DNA of 64,000 bases from an uncultured Flavobacteriales bacterium (GCA_913046365.1 CAJWRM010000004.1:1-64000); one strand, 5' to 3'; shown: positions 27,795 through 36,643, numbered from the stretch's first letter. The notes: generated from the sequence alone by a model not told the origin. Program-made: numbers and translations.

Positions 27795-29045
27795 TTATTG
27801 ATTAATTATTTTTTCTAGTTTTTTAAATTGATTTTCTTTAGAAATTTCTGATGTTTTATTGTCCGCTAATTTTATTTTCATTTCAGTTTCGTAGGTCTTT
27901 TTCATGTAGTTTACTATTTCGCTCTTTTTTTGAAGCATTTTTCCATTATATGGAGAAATTAATTCTGCCAACTCCTGGTCAAAACCGATACTTAAAATAG
28001 GTCTTTGTGCTGAGATATACTCAAATATTTTTCCACTCAGGATTCCTTTTTGGCTAGGATCTGTCCATGCAAGGTGAAGGAGTAAAGAAGCACTTTTTTG
28101 TATTTTTTTTACTTCTACATTAGGCATTTTTTTTAGGAAAACACAATAGTTTTCAAGCTCATAATGTTTTATTTTATTTAAAATTAAATTGTTTTCTGGG
28201 GTTCCAACAAATATTATTTTTATAGGACGTGCAGCATTTTTATGGGTTGATATAAATTCTTTTGTTGATTTGAAAAATAAATCTAAATCATTGAATTTTT
28301 TTGAATAATACCCCGTGTAAACAATAGAAAATCCGTTATTTATTTCAGATAAATTTCTATACGAATCAAAATCGCATCCGTTGTAAAGTATATGAACGTT
28401 GCGCCTTAGTCTTTTTTGCATAATTGCTTGTTGACCTTTTGATACGGTTAGAATAAGATCAGACTCATTTACAATTCTTTTTTCTATTTCAAAATGTAAA
28501 TTTTTTAATAATTTTTTTATCGAGTTGTTCGATGCTGAAAATGACCACAAGTCTCTATACTCGGCAATCCAATATATATTTTTGTGCTTGGATTTTAATT
28601 TTTGGCCAATCAAATGTGGGCTGGGGGGGGAGAACGTTGTATAAATATGTGATATTTCTTGTTTCGATATTAATTCATTAGCACATTTTATTGCGTTTTT
28701 TTTCCATGATCTAAATCTCATATCAGGTAACCATATAGGAAGCTGCGGAATGATATAACCCATTGATTTTACTATCACTTTTTTGAGTAGTTTGTTTTTA
28801 ATCCTCTGTATCTTAAAGTACGGATCTTTCCATGGTATATCTATGATATTAAATCGATCAAGATCAAACTCATCTGATATATTTTGTCCTTCTTGAGTAC
28901 ATGTTATAACACTTACTCGCCAGCCATTTTGATGAAATAATTTAGCGTAATTATAGAGCCTTAAACTTGCTACCGATAACCTTGGTGGAAATGTGACAGT
29001 TATAAATAGGATAGACTTTTTATCGGTCATTTCTTGATTTATCAT
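27795..29045 (-). CDS. Glycosyltransferase (GT4-like) with internal C8 tract
   Basis: 416 residues of GT-B type. The N-terminus LFITVTFPPRLSVASLRLYNYAKLF is followed by WIAEYRDLWS and ILYNGCDFDSY, with the C-terminal LLLHLAWTDPSQKGILSGKIFEY in place of the usual E-x7-E block. It is related to the GT4 enzymes that share an RDLW motif. An in-frame Met6 is an alternative start. A run of eight C (coding strand) at residues 139-142 (codons TCC-CCC-CCC) keeps the frame open as sequenced. The stop of the flippase gene is one base upstream. Confidence 0.85.
   Translation of the reverse strand: MINQEMTDKKSILFITVTFPPRLSVASLRLYNYAKLFHQNGWRVSVITCTQEGQNISDEFDLDRFNIIDIPWKDPYFKIQRIKNKLLKKVIVKSMGYIIPQLPIWLPDMRFRSWKKNAIKCANELISKQEISHIYTTFSPPSPHLIGQKLKSKHKNIYWIAEYRDLWSFSASNNSIKKLLKNLHFEIEKRIVNESDLILTVSKGQQAIMQKRLRRNVHILYNGCDFDSYRNLSEINNGFSIVYTGYYSKKFNDLDLFFKSTKEFISTHKNAARPIKIIFVGTPENNLILNKIKHYELENYCVFLKKMPNVEVKKIQKSASLLLHLAWTDPSQKGILSGKIFEYISAQRPILSIGFDQELAELISPYNGKMLQKKSEIVNYMKKTYETEMKIKLADNKTSEISKENQFKKLEKIINQ
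28623..28630 (-). repeat. Homopolymeric C8 tract inside a glycosyltransferase gene
   Basis: Eight consecutive G on the plus strand (C on the coding strand) lie within the N-terminal third of the glycosyltransferase. G/C runs of this length are rare in such AT-rich DNA; I otherwise see runs of at most six. Slippage by one base would truncate the protein. Confidence 0.8.
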
Positions 29046-29046
29046 T

Positions 29047-30519
29047 TTACAGTTTTCTTCTTAAAAGCGCTCTTATTTTACTTGTAAATCCCATTTTTTT
29101 CATTTGCCAATATGAAAAAACAAATGAGAGCAATGTTATAATGATGCAAAATCCTATGTTCTTTAAAATTACAATTGAATAGAATGCAAATAAGAGTATG
29201 ATTGCACCGATAAAAATTACGGTTTTTGATTCTTTGTTAAAATCAATTTTATACCAGTATCTACATAAAAAATATGTTTGTAAACTATAATAAAAGTAAC
29301 CAGTTGTAAATCCCATACCTAGACCATGAAGGCCATATTTGTTATAAAGTAGGACCGTGATAATTGTTGTTATAATAATAGAGGTCGTTTCGTGTAGAGC
29401 GAATCTTTTGTTGTCTCCTTTACTAAGAATAATAAAGGATTGTGTCCAACTTATAAGTTTGAAAAACATTCCTATGACAGACCATGCAATCAATAACTCA
29501 GCACCCTTGAATTTTGAATTAAACAAAAGAACAATGATCCATTGATTGAATAATAAAAAGGCACTAACTAACGGTATAATAAGCATCATTCCGAATATTA
29601 GTTGTTTGTTGAATAAATCCGTGTATAATTTTTTATCATGAATTTTCGTGCTTAAATCTGGCAAATAATCCGTACTCATGATGGTGAAAATTATTCCCAA
29701 ATAGGAGTTGACGATAATGAAACTTGAGTGATATAGGCCAACCTCTTCAATACCTCCAATATCCTCAACATAAATCCTGAGAAAAAAAACCTTTGATAAC
29801 GTCAATACAGATGTAATACTTAATACTATACCCATTGCTAGCATAGGTCTAGAGGCGTTAAAAGTCTCTCTTGCCCCAATAGGCATCCAATCTATCTTAA
29901 TTTTATTTGCGAAATAAGCACTTCGTAAATAGGCTGCGAGCGAACTTAAAATAATCGCCGGAACGATAGCATTTATTCCCCATATGTAGTAAAGAGTAAC
30001 CGATATAATTAAACCAATTATAGCTCCTGTAGCGTTAGAATTTGCTAAGCTCTTATGTTTTCGAAGACCCCTTAATAAAATTGTATTTCCTTGTGTCAAT
30101 TGATTAAGTATGATTGCAATAGAAAGCCACATGATTGCATATGTGAAATCAGGGTTATTGAATATTATTTCGCTTAAAAAAGGAGACAACAATAGACAAA
30201 TTGTACCACCCATTAGGCCTGTAAACCAAACAATTTTACGAACTATAGTTAATGTCTTGATTACATTTTGACTTTCCTCATTATTATAATTTTCTGCAAT
30301 CGTTTTAGTTGCAGAGGTATTTAATCCTAAATTTGAAAATGTTCCTATGAGATTGACAGCAGCAGTATATAGAGAAAATATTCCATAACCTTGGGTTCCA
30401 AGAAAGTAAGCTACAAATTTGGTTTTGATGATTTTGGTAATTACGATTACAACCTGAGAGCTTCCGAATAAAACTGAAGTTCTTGCGATATCTTTATATG
30501 AAGTCTTCTTGTTTAACAT
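29047..30519 (-). CDS. Wzx-like lipid-linked repeat-unit flippase
   Basis: 490 residues with 12-14 predicted helices, of the polysaccharide-transport/MOP superfamily. The N-terminal VVIVITKIIKTKFVAYFLGTQGYGIFSLYTA is the typical RFVA-x-x-LG-x-x-x-YG-like start. It should flip undecaprenyl-linked units to the periplasm for the polymerase. It overlaps nothing; 52 bp separate it from the upstream glycosyltransferase. Confidence 0.9.
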   Translation of the reverse strand: MLNKKTSYKDIARTSVLFGSSQVVIVITKIIKTKFVAYFLGTQGYGIFSLYTAAVNLIGTFSNLGLNTSATKTIAENYNNEESQNVIKTLTIVRKIVWFTGLMGGTICLLLSPFLSEIIFNNPDFTYAIMWLSIAIILNQLTQGNTILLRGLRKHKSLANSNATGAIIGLIISVTLYYIWGINAIVPAIILSSLAAYLRSAYFANKIKIDWMPIGARETFNASRPMLAMGIVLSITSVLTLSKVFFLRIYVEDIGGIEEVGLYHSSFIIVNSYLGIIFTIMSTDYLPDLSTKIHDKKLYTDLFNKQLIFGMMLIIPLVSAFLLFNQWIIVLLFNSKFKGAELLIAWSVIGMFFKLISWTQSFIILSKGDNKRFALHETTSIIITTIITVLLYNKYGLHGLGMGFTTGYFYYSLQTYFLCRYWYKIDFNKESKTVIFIGAIILLFAFYSIVILKNIGFCIIITLLSFVFSYWQMKKMGFTSKIRALLRRKL

Positions 30520-30571
30520 CTTATAATTAATCCCTAGTATTGGTGGGAAGTATTTATTGAACAGGACACGA

Positions 30572-31600
30572 CTATTTCCATAGTTGATTTTGGTATAATT
30601 TGAGTAGATTTCTTGACGTTACATTAATGTCATGATGTTCTTCTACGAACTTTCGGGATTGTAAGCTAATGAAATCTAAATCTTCCGGTTTATTAATTAA
30701 ATCTTCTAGAACATCTTTAAAATTCTGTTTATTAATATTAATAATTGGTATTTTTTTATCGTAATCTATATATCTAAAATAAGATTCGTCGATAAAGGCA
30801 AGAGTAGGCCTACCAATGGCCATTGACTCTAATGCCGCTGCGCCATACCACCCAAATGATATTTGGTCTATATAGATGTGACAATTTTCAATTTCTTCAA
30901 TTAGCTTAGCATGAGTTATATCTTCTACGATTTTAAAATTTATGGGGTATCCTTTTTTAATCAACGATTCCATTGATTCTTGAATAAATGAAGTTCCCTT
31001 CCATTTTCTATTTGTGGTACCGTGAATTATTCTTATTTCTTCTATTATTTTTGGTTGCTTTTGGAAAGTAAGAGATTCTAAATTCAATGATAACGGGATT
31101 ATGTTTTTTACATTTAATCCGTATTCTTTCGCAAAATCGACATGTGTGGGCAGACTGGCTATGAATAAGTCAACATATTTTATTTCTCTTTTTATTCTTT
31201 TACTTACAATTCCGTCATGACTTTTTTCATTTTTGACGTAAAGATGATCTTTGGGTAATTTATATCTTGAGATTAACAGTTTATAATTTCTTATATCGTC
31301 TCCTAGATAATGCATAATAACTTTTTTTCCAAAAAATCTGTACAATGGAAGATCCCATTTTTTTTGTGTTAAAGTTCTTCCAAAGTAAAAATGAAAAGTT
31401 TGGAAATAAATAAATACATATAGCTTGACTACTGGGTAAATGAAATAGTAATAGACTAATTTACTGGGTAAACTATTTCTTTTTTTAAATTCGAAGTCCG
31501 TATCTCTTTGATATTGATCACCAATCGTATATGTTTTTGCGTTGATGTTAATATTCCTCAGCCCTTTAGCTAAAAGAGAAGCTTGTGAACCGTAATTCAC
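30572..31600 (-). CDS. Glycosyltransferase (GT-B), atypical start
   Basis: 342 residues from GTG 31600, but the frame stays open upstream to the stop at 31643-31645. That extension encodes a stretch ending QRVFHGIVNYGSQAS, which looks like the first beta-strand and glycine loop of a GT-B enzyme. No ATG, GTG or TTG precedes that block; an ATT at 31637-31639 would give (M)KNIKKQRVFHG. So the protein either starts at a rare ATT/ATC codon, has lost its ATG by mutation, or lacks its first strand. The C-terminal domain has FGWYGAAALESMAIGRPTLAF, fitting the nucleotide-sugar site. Confidence 0.8.
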   Translation of the reverse strand: MNYGSQASLLAKGLRNININAKTYTIGDQYQRDTDFEFKKRNSLPSKLVYYYFIYPVVKLYVFIYFQTFHFYFGRTLTQKKWDLPLYRFFGKKVIMHYLGDDIRNYKLLISRYKLPKDHLYVKNEKSHDGIVSKRIKREIKYVDLFIASLPTHVDFAKEYGLNVKNIIPLSLNLESLTFQKQPKIIEEIRIIHGTTNRKWKGTSFIQESMESLIKKGYPINFKIVEDITHAKLIEEIENCHIYIDQISFGWYGAAALESMAIGRPTLAFIDESYFRYIDYDKKIPIININKQNFKDVLEDLINKPEDLDFISLQSRKFVEEHHDINVTSRNLLKLYQNQLWK

Positions 31601-31660
31601 AATACCATGGAAAACACGTTGCTTTTTGATGTTTTTAATTTTTCAAATGCCTTTTAGTTT

Positions 31661-32764
31661 CTATGCTGTTTTAGCAAAAAACTTTTTTATTTCTAAACAT
31701 ACATTTTTAATATCTTCCTTACCTAAAATAGGAGACATAGGTAGGCTAAGAACTTCCTTATGGATTTTTTCCGTAATTGGAAACGATAGTTTTCTAAAAT
31801 CCTTGTATGCTTCTTGCTTATGGGGTGGGATAGGGTAATGAATTAATGTTTGGATGCCTCTTTTTAGTAAAAAGGATTGTAGGTCATCCCTTTGTTTTGT
31901 TCGAATCACGTATAAATGGTATACATGATCATTGTTAAAAAGTGGCTTAATTATTGGCAAATCATTTAACTCATCGTTATAAATTGAGGCTAAGTATCTT
32001 CGGTGATTATTGTCCTCATCTAATTTCTTGAGCTTGATTTTTAAGAAAGCAGCTTGAATTTCATCCAATCTACTATTCATGCCTTGAAATTGGTTGAGAT
32101 ATTTTTTGTGACTACCATAATTCCCTAAGGCTCTTACTGTATTCGCTAAATCCGAATTATTTGTGGCTATAGCCCCTCCATCTCCTAATGCACCTAGGTT
32201 TTTTCCAGGATAAAAACTGAACCCCGCAGCATCTCCCAAATTTCCTGATTGTATACCTTCATGAACACATCCAATACTCTGTGCACAATCCTCAATAATC
32301 AGAATCCCTTTTTGCTGAAGATTTTTGTATAGCTCATTGTTCCAAGTAGCTAATCCATACAAATGGACATGTAATATAGCTCTTGTTTTTTCTGTGATAT
32401 TTTCGGCGATTAAATCTAGATTGAAAGTGTTTGGGTTTGGATCTATTAGTCTAGGCTTCAGTCCATTTTCTGTGATTGCTAAAATACTCGCAATATATGT
32501 GTTTGCAGGTACTATGATTTCATCACCTTCTTTTAACAAACCAAGTTCTTTATATCCTCTAAAAATCAATGTTAATGCATCCAATCCATTAGCAACACCA
32601 ATTAAATATTTACAACCGATATACTTGGCTAAATCAGCTTCAAAAGAATTTACTTCGTCACCCAATACAAAGTACCCTTTTCGAATTATGCGCTGAGATG
32701 CTTGAAGAAATTGTTTTTCAAACCTAGAATTTATTTTATTTAAATCTAAAAATGGAATATGCAT
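31661..32764 (-). CDS. DegT/DnrJ/EryC1-family sugar aminotransferase (FdtB-like)
   Basis: 367 residues, PLP-dependent. Motifs are GVANGLDALTLIFRGY (cofactor phosphate), VHLYGLATW, IEDCAQSIGC (Asp contacting PLP nitrogen), the Schiff-base Lys in FYPGKNLGALGDGGAI, and MNSRLDEIQAAFL. With the two FdtA-type cupins and the acyltransferases upstream it fits the third step of dTDP-Fuc3N/Qui3N synthesis, transamination of a 3-keto-6-deoxyhexose. FdtB is the best match by context; other nucleotide-sugar aminotransferases remain possible. Confidence 0.9.
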   Translation of the reverse strand: MHIPFLDLNKINSRFEKQFLQASQRIIRKGYFVLGDEVNSFEADLAKYIGCKYLIGVANGLDALTLIFRGYKELGLLKEGDEIIVPANTYIASILAITENGLKPRLIDPNPNTFNLDLIAENITEKTRAILHVHLYGLATWNNELYKNLQQKGILIIEDCAQSIGCVHEGIQSGNLGDAAGFSFYPGKNLGALGDGGAIATNNSDLANTVRALGNYGSHKKYLNQFQGMNSRLDEIQAAFLKIKLKKLDEDNNHRRYLASIYNDELNDLPIIKPLFNNDHVYHLYVIRTKQRDDLQSFLLKRGIQTLIHYPIPPHKQEAYKDFRKLSFPITEKIHKEVLSLPMSPILGKEDIKNVCLEIKKFFAKTA

Positions 32765-32776
32765 AAAAACGTTTTG

Positions 32777-33484
32777 TTACATTTTTTTATGAAATTTTGC
32801 TGGAGAGCCGTACCATATTTCATTATCCGGAATGTTGGACCTAACCTGCGAGCAGGCGCCAATTATACAATTTTGACCAATTTTAAAACCAGGCATCAGC
32901 GTGACATTAGCACCAATAAAAGTTCCATCTTGAATCCCTTCAACTTCTTTATGCTCACCCTTAAGAAGATTTGGCGTGTCTGTCAGTACGAATCCGTATT
33001 TAATTGTAACATTTGATCCAATCACAGCATTTGCGGAAATTGTGCAACGGCTTCCAAACGAGGTTTTGTCCCCAATAATAACATTGTCCCTTAGTTCACA
33101 ATAAGCGGTGAATTTACATGATTCTCCAATTGTTACGTGATCTCTCAAAATACAATGAACGCCTATTTTATTTGATTTTTTGATGGTTACGTTACTTCCA
33201 ATTATTGTATGCGAACCAATTTTTGTAGAGTCGTTAAATATATTATTATCCTTAATCGAACAATAAGCATCAATGCGACAATTGGAGTTGATTATATTGT
33301 TAGATCCGATTGAAACATTGTTTTCGATGATGCTATTTTTTCGAATAATACTTCCTGATCTAATGTGGCAATAATTACCTATCTCTACACCCTCTTCAAT
33401 GGTTACATTTGTATCAATAATACTGAACTTACCAATTCTGGAACTTTCATGTATGTAAGATTGGGTAAGTATTTTATTTTTCAT
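32777..33484 (-). CDS. Left-handed beta-helix acyltransferase (second of pair)
   Basis: 235 residues from ATG 33484 (a further in-frame Met at 33511 lies inside the preceding gene). Almost the whole protein is hexapeptide repeats (ITIEEGVEIGNYCHI, SNVTIKKSNKIGVHCILRDHVTIG, closing IWYGSPAKFHKKM). The fold and locus suggest an N-acyltransferase for a 3-amino-3,6-dideoxyhexose, as in FdtC/QdtC, but it lacks a recognisable extra domain. It overlaps the preceding beta-helix gene by 11 bases. Confidence 0.82.
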   Translation of the reverse strand: MKNKILTQSYIHESSRIGKFSIIDTNVTIEEGVEIGNYCHIRSGSIIRKNSIIENNVSIGSNNIINSNCRIDAYCSIKDNNIFNDSTKIGSHTIIGSNVTIKKSNKIGVHCILRDHVTIGESCKFTAYCELRDNVIIGDKTSFGSRCTISANAVIGSNVTIKYGFVLTDTPNLLKGEHKEVEGIQDGTFIGANVTLMPGFKIGQNCIIGACSQVRSNIPDNEIWYGSPAKFHKKM

Positions 33485-34163
33485 GCTTTCTATTTTTTGC
33501 TGGTGAGCCAATGTAGAGTGTGTTTTTATTTTTCAGGTCCTTTGTAACTGTTGAATTTGCCGCTACTTGAATGCCTTCTTCTATTATTAAATCGGGCAAG
33601 ATGGTAGTATTAGCTCCTATAAATACATTGTTTTTAATTTCAGCACTAATTTGTTGGTTGCGCTGTTTTAAATCAAAGGGATTATTATCATTTACGGCAC
33701 ATACATGAGCACCTATAAAACACCCTTTTCCAATTCTCATATTACCGGCAATATTTGTTCTAGTCATAATTTTGCTCTTGTCACCAACCTGAGCGTTAAA
33801 ACTAATAACTACGTATGTTCCTATCACAACATTTTCTCCTATAACAACTTCCTCCCTTATTAAAGAACCGTCTGCTAGATATGAATTTGAACCAATTTCA
33901 GCTCCATGATAGATGATTACTTTATCACAAATAATTGTACTTTCTCGTATAACAGTTGCTGCTTCAATAGTTGATAATTTGGTTTGATTTTTACCAATTT
34001 TTGGTTTTTTTCCAATAATACACGAAGAACCAATTTGAACATTTGCTTCAATTTCCACCCCGGGATAAATAATTGAGAATGGTCCAATATCACATGATGA
34101 ATGTACTTTAGCTCCATCATAGATAATAATATTTTCACCGAAAGAGTGCTCTGTTTTATTCAT
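33474..34163 (-). CDS. Left-handed beta-helix acyltransferase (first of pair)
   Basis: 229 residues built of hexapeptide repeats (AKVHSSCDIGPFSIIYPGV, EIGSNSYLADGSLI, IGKGCFIGAHV, VFIGANTTILPDL, closing YIGSPAKNRKHEK). Members of this group N- or O-acylate nucleotide-linked sugars. It starts 8 bases inside the end of the FdtA gene. Two such genes in series beside FdtA and a DegT aminotransferase imply two different acylations, or one enzyme and one paralogue with a changed substrate. Confidence 0.83.
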   Translation of the reverse strand: MNKTEHSFGENIIIYDGAKVHSSCDIGPFSIIYPGVEIEANVQIGSSCIIGKKPKIGKNQTKLSTIEAATVIRESTIICDKVIIYHGAEIGSNSYLADGSLIREEVVIGENVVIGTYVVISFNAQVGDKSKIMTRTNIAGNMRIGKGCFIGAHVCAVNDNNPFDLKQRNQQISAEIKNNVFIGANTTILPDLIIEEGIQVAANSTVTKDLKNKNTLYIGSPAKNRKHEK

Positions 34164-34569
34164 TTTTCCTATACTTTATAAAGTTATCATAATCATGAAT
34201 ATAGTCTGAGTAATCATATTTATGTGATGCGATAACCATACAAATGGCTCCTGACGTAAAATTTCTTGTTTCTCTCCAAATTCCTTTTTTAATATGGAGC
34301 GCTAGGTAAGGACGGTCAAGCCTTACAGTTTTTTTGTTTTTACCGTCATCGAGTTGTATGTCAAATGCTCCACTTACAGCAATAACGTATTGCTCTAATT
34401 CTTTATGAGCGTGTCCACCTCTATCAGAACCCCCTGGAACATCATAGATATAGTATACCCGCTTTATATCGAAAGGCATGGATCCTGAATTTTCCACTAC
34501 ACTTAAATTCCCTGCGCGATTTTTAATTTTTTGCAGTTCTACAAGGTTACAATTGAAAATATTTTCCAT
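34156..34569 (-). CDS. fdtA: FdtA-like dTDP-4-keto-6-deoxyhexose 3,4-ketoisomerase
   Basis: 137 residues, a cupin with the FdtA/QdtA pattern: IKRVYYIYDVPGGSDRGGHAH, where the HAH pair corresponds to the two catalytic histidines of FdtA, then EQYVIAVSG and a C-terminal IASHKYDYSDYI-x-DYD. It moves the keto group of dTDP-4-keto-6-deoxyglucose from C4 to C3 ahead of transamination. The rmlA and rmlB genes that would make the substrate are not in the window. The ATG shares one base with the upstream cupin's stop. Confidence 0.85.
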   Translation of the reverse strand: MENIFNCNLVELQKIKNRAGNLSVVENSGSMPFDIKRVYYIYDVPGGSDRGGHAHKELEQYVIAVSGAFDIQLDDGKNKKTVRLDRPYLALHIKKGIWRETRNFTSGAICMVIASHKYDYSDYIHDYDNFIKYRKNE

Positions 34570-34970
34570 TATTTGAATGTTGAAAATTTTGAATAATCAA
34601 ATAAATAATCTTCTGAGTCATAAAGATTCGAATTAATGATTAAAACAACGGCATTCGAGCTAAAATTTCTAATTTGTCTCCACGTCATTTTAGGAATGAA
34701 GTAGCCTGTTGAAGGCCTATTGAGTAGTATTGAACTTTCGTACTCTCCATCGGAACTATAAACCTCAACACTTCCAGAAAGTGCAATTATGATTTCATTT
34801 TGGGTTTTAAATGCATGCCCACCTCTGGTTTGACCACTTGGTATGTCATAAATCCAATATGCACGTTTTATTTCAAAAGGGATATTTTCGTGATTCTCTA
34901 TAAACGTCAAGTTTCCCCGTTCATCTACAATTTTCGGAAGATTAATTAAATAGGGCCTTAATATTTTCAT
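34569..34970 (-). CDS. FdtA/WxcM-type cupin paralogue with HAF in place of HAH
   Basis: 133 residues, clearly paralogous to the next gene: IKRAYWIYDIPSGQTRGGHAF and a C-terminal SNLYDSEDYLFDYSKF. The second histidine of the catalytic HAH pair is Phe here. The paralogue may catalyse a different isomerisation, act as a partner subunit, or be inactive. Keeping the gene translationally coupled to a complete copy argues for a role. The 27-bp gap to the epimerase gene suggests a continuous operon. Confidence 0.8.
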   Translation of the reverse strand: MKILRPYLINLPKIVDERGNLTFIENHENIPFEIKRAYWIYDIPSGQTRGGHAFKTQNEIIIALSGSVEVYSSDGEYESSILLNRPSTGYFIPKMTWRQIRNFSSNAVVLIINSNLYDSEDYLFDYSKFSTFK

Positions 34971-34997
34971 TTATAAATTTACTTTTACTCTTCTTAT

Positions 34998-35975
34998 TTA
35001 TACTTCTAGCGAAGATTTGTGCTCCCAGTACCATTTCATAGCCTCTTTTAGTCCATCCTTCAAGGAATATTCCGGAGCATAATTCAATAATCGTTTTGCC
35101 TTATCAATAGAGGCTAAAGAATGAGGGATATCTCCTGTTCGATTTGGTCCGTGTATTGAATTAATAGCATTGATTGTGTCATCATAATTTCTCAAATTGG
35201 CTTTGATTTCATCAAAAAGCTCATTGAGTGTTGAACTTTCACCATAAGCTACATTGTATACCTGATTAAGCGCCTCCTCATTTTTAGTAAATAGTGCTAA
35301 TTTATTAATCTGAATAACATTATCAATGTAGGTAAAGTCTCTTGAAAAAGATCCGTCACCATTTATAATAGGACCCTCATGATTCAGAAGTAGTGCTGTA
35401 AATTTTGGGATTACCGCGGCATAGGCTCCTTTTGGATCTTGTCTTCTTCCGAAAACATTAAAATACCTTAGTCCTATACATTCCATTTCGTAGGTTTTGG
35501 AAAACACGTCAGCATAAAGTTCACTGACATATTTGGTAATTGCATAGGGCGACAATGGTTTGCCTATAATATGTTCAACCTTCGGAAGGCTTTCTGAATC
35601 CCCATAGGTAGATGAACTCGCTGCATAAACGAACCTTTTGATTCCTTCATCTCTTGTCGCAACCAACATATTTAATGACCCATTAATATTAATATCATTT
35701 GTGGTGACAGGATCTGCAATTGATCGAGGAACAGATCCGAGTGCGGCTAGATGAAGTACTAGGTCAGCACCTTTAACTGCTTCCCGGCAAGTTTCTATAT
35801 CTCTGATATCACCTTCCACAAGGTTGAATAGCTCTGAATCTAAAAAAGGTTCGATATTTTCACGTTTTCCTGTAAGAAAATTATCTAAGCAAGTCACATG
35901 ATGACCATTACTTATTAAATCCTCGCAAGTATTTGTTCCAATGAACCCTGCTCCTCCGGTAACAACTATTTTCAT
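34998..35975 (-). CDS. NAD-dependent UDP-sugar 4-epimerase (WbpP/TviC-like)
   Basis: 325 residues, extended SDR family. The Rossmann motif is GGAGFIGTN; the catalytic residues are the SSSTYGD serine and YAITK (Tyr-x-x-x-Lys). The stretch NVFGRRQDPKGAYAAVIP is characteristic of UDP-GlcNAc(A) 4-epimerases of the WbpP/TviC type, with FTYIDN downstream. It probably supplies UDP-GalNAc or its uronate for the repeat unit. It is the second gene of the operon, 68 bp after the UpxY-like gene. Confidence 0.88.
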   Translation of the reverse strand: MKIVVTGGAGFIGTNTCEDLISNGHHVTCLDNFLTGKRENIEPFLDSELFNLVEGDIRDIETCREAVKGADLVLHLAALGSVPRSIADPVTTNDININGSLNMLVATRDEGIKRFVYAASSSTYGDSESLPKVEHIIGKPLSPYAITKYVSELYADVFSKTYEMECIGLRYFNVFGRRQDPKGAYAAVIPKFTALLLNHEGPIINGDGSFSRDFTYIDNVIQINKLALFTKNEEALNQVYNVAYGESSTLNELFDEIKANLRNYDDTINAINSIHGPNRTGDIPHSLASIDKAKRLLNYAPEYSLKDGLKEAMKWYWEHKSSLEV

Positions 35976-36043
35976 TTTTATATGGCTTCGCCAATTGTGA
36001 GTCCCATGTCAAATCCTAGAGACCACATTTATATGATCAAAGA

Positions 36044-36568
36044 TTAGGCGATTTTATCTTTGATTTTTCTAACCTGAGACCTCGGAACATGCACTACGAA
36101 CTGTCGTCCGATGCTCTCAAATTGTATTATTATTTTATAATTACGTTGTTGCTCGATAGATGTTGCAATTATTCCTTGTAAAGGACCTTGGATAACCTCA
36201 ACCAATTCTCCTTCTAAAATTGTTTCAAAATCTTCCTCTGCTATTTCAATGCGGTCTTTTAATAGAAGCTGAAGGTTGTAAATTTCTTCTTCGCGCACAA
36301 TAGCAAATTTACCTGAAAGCCTCAAAATTGAATGCACTCCTTGAATATCGTAGATGCCAATCAGCTTAGATTCATTGCAGTTAACAAAAAGGACTCCTGG
36401 TATTAAAGGGACCTCTATTTTCTTTTTCCGATCACTCCACTGCTTGATGGTAGTTTGTAGGGGTAGGTAGTTTGTAAAACCCAAAGAATCAAGTCTTTCT
36501 GCAGTTTTTTTCTCTGCTCGACTCATTGTTTTAATTACATACCATTTCTCGGTAGGTGTTACGCTCAT
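36044..36568 (-). CDS. UpxY-like NusG-family transcription antiterminator
   Basis: 174 residues from ATG 36568 (a TTG at 36583 would add five). The NGN domain is at the N-terminus (KWYVIKTMSRAEKKTAERLDSLG...YLPLQTTIKQWSDRKKKIEVPLIPGVLFV), with a KOW-like C-terminal domain (EGELVEVIQGPLQGI). In Bacteroides the UpxY proteins encoded as first gene of capsule operons prevent premature termination in that operon's leader. First place in a 22-gene operon fits the same role here. Confidence 0.9.
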   Translation of the reverse strand: MSVTPTEKWYVIKTMSRAEKKTAERLDSLGFTNYLPLQTTIKQWSDRKKKIEVPLIPGVLFVNCNESKLIGIYDIQGVHSILRLSGKFAIVREEEIYNLQLLLKDRIEIAEEDFETILEGELVEVIQGPLQGIIATSIEQQRNYKIIIQFESIGRQFVVHVPRSQVRKIKDKIA

Positions 36569-36623
36569 TTTTACCCTATTCAAAATCTTGAGTAAAGTTA
36601 AGAATTTAAAGAGGTATCCTCCT

Positions 36624-36631
36624 CAAAACTA
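36624..36631 (-). promoter_or_regulatory. Probable -7 box of the polysaccharide operon
   Basis: The minus strand 36631-36624 reads TAGTTTTG, fitting TAnnTTTG. It predicts a leader of about 50 nt before the UpxY-like ATG, containing the small inverted repeat GAGG-ATA-CCTC. It lies only 12 bases from an opposing box for pcm. Confidence 0.4.
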
Positions 36632-36643
36632 TTAAATTCGGAT

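Noticed and set aside
33485-33511. Earlier Met start for the second beta-helix acyltransferase
   Set aside because: It would lie wholly within the preceding gene, and ATG 33484 matches the start of the conserved repeat region.
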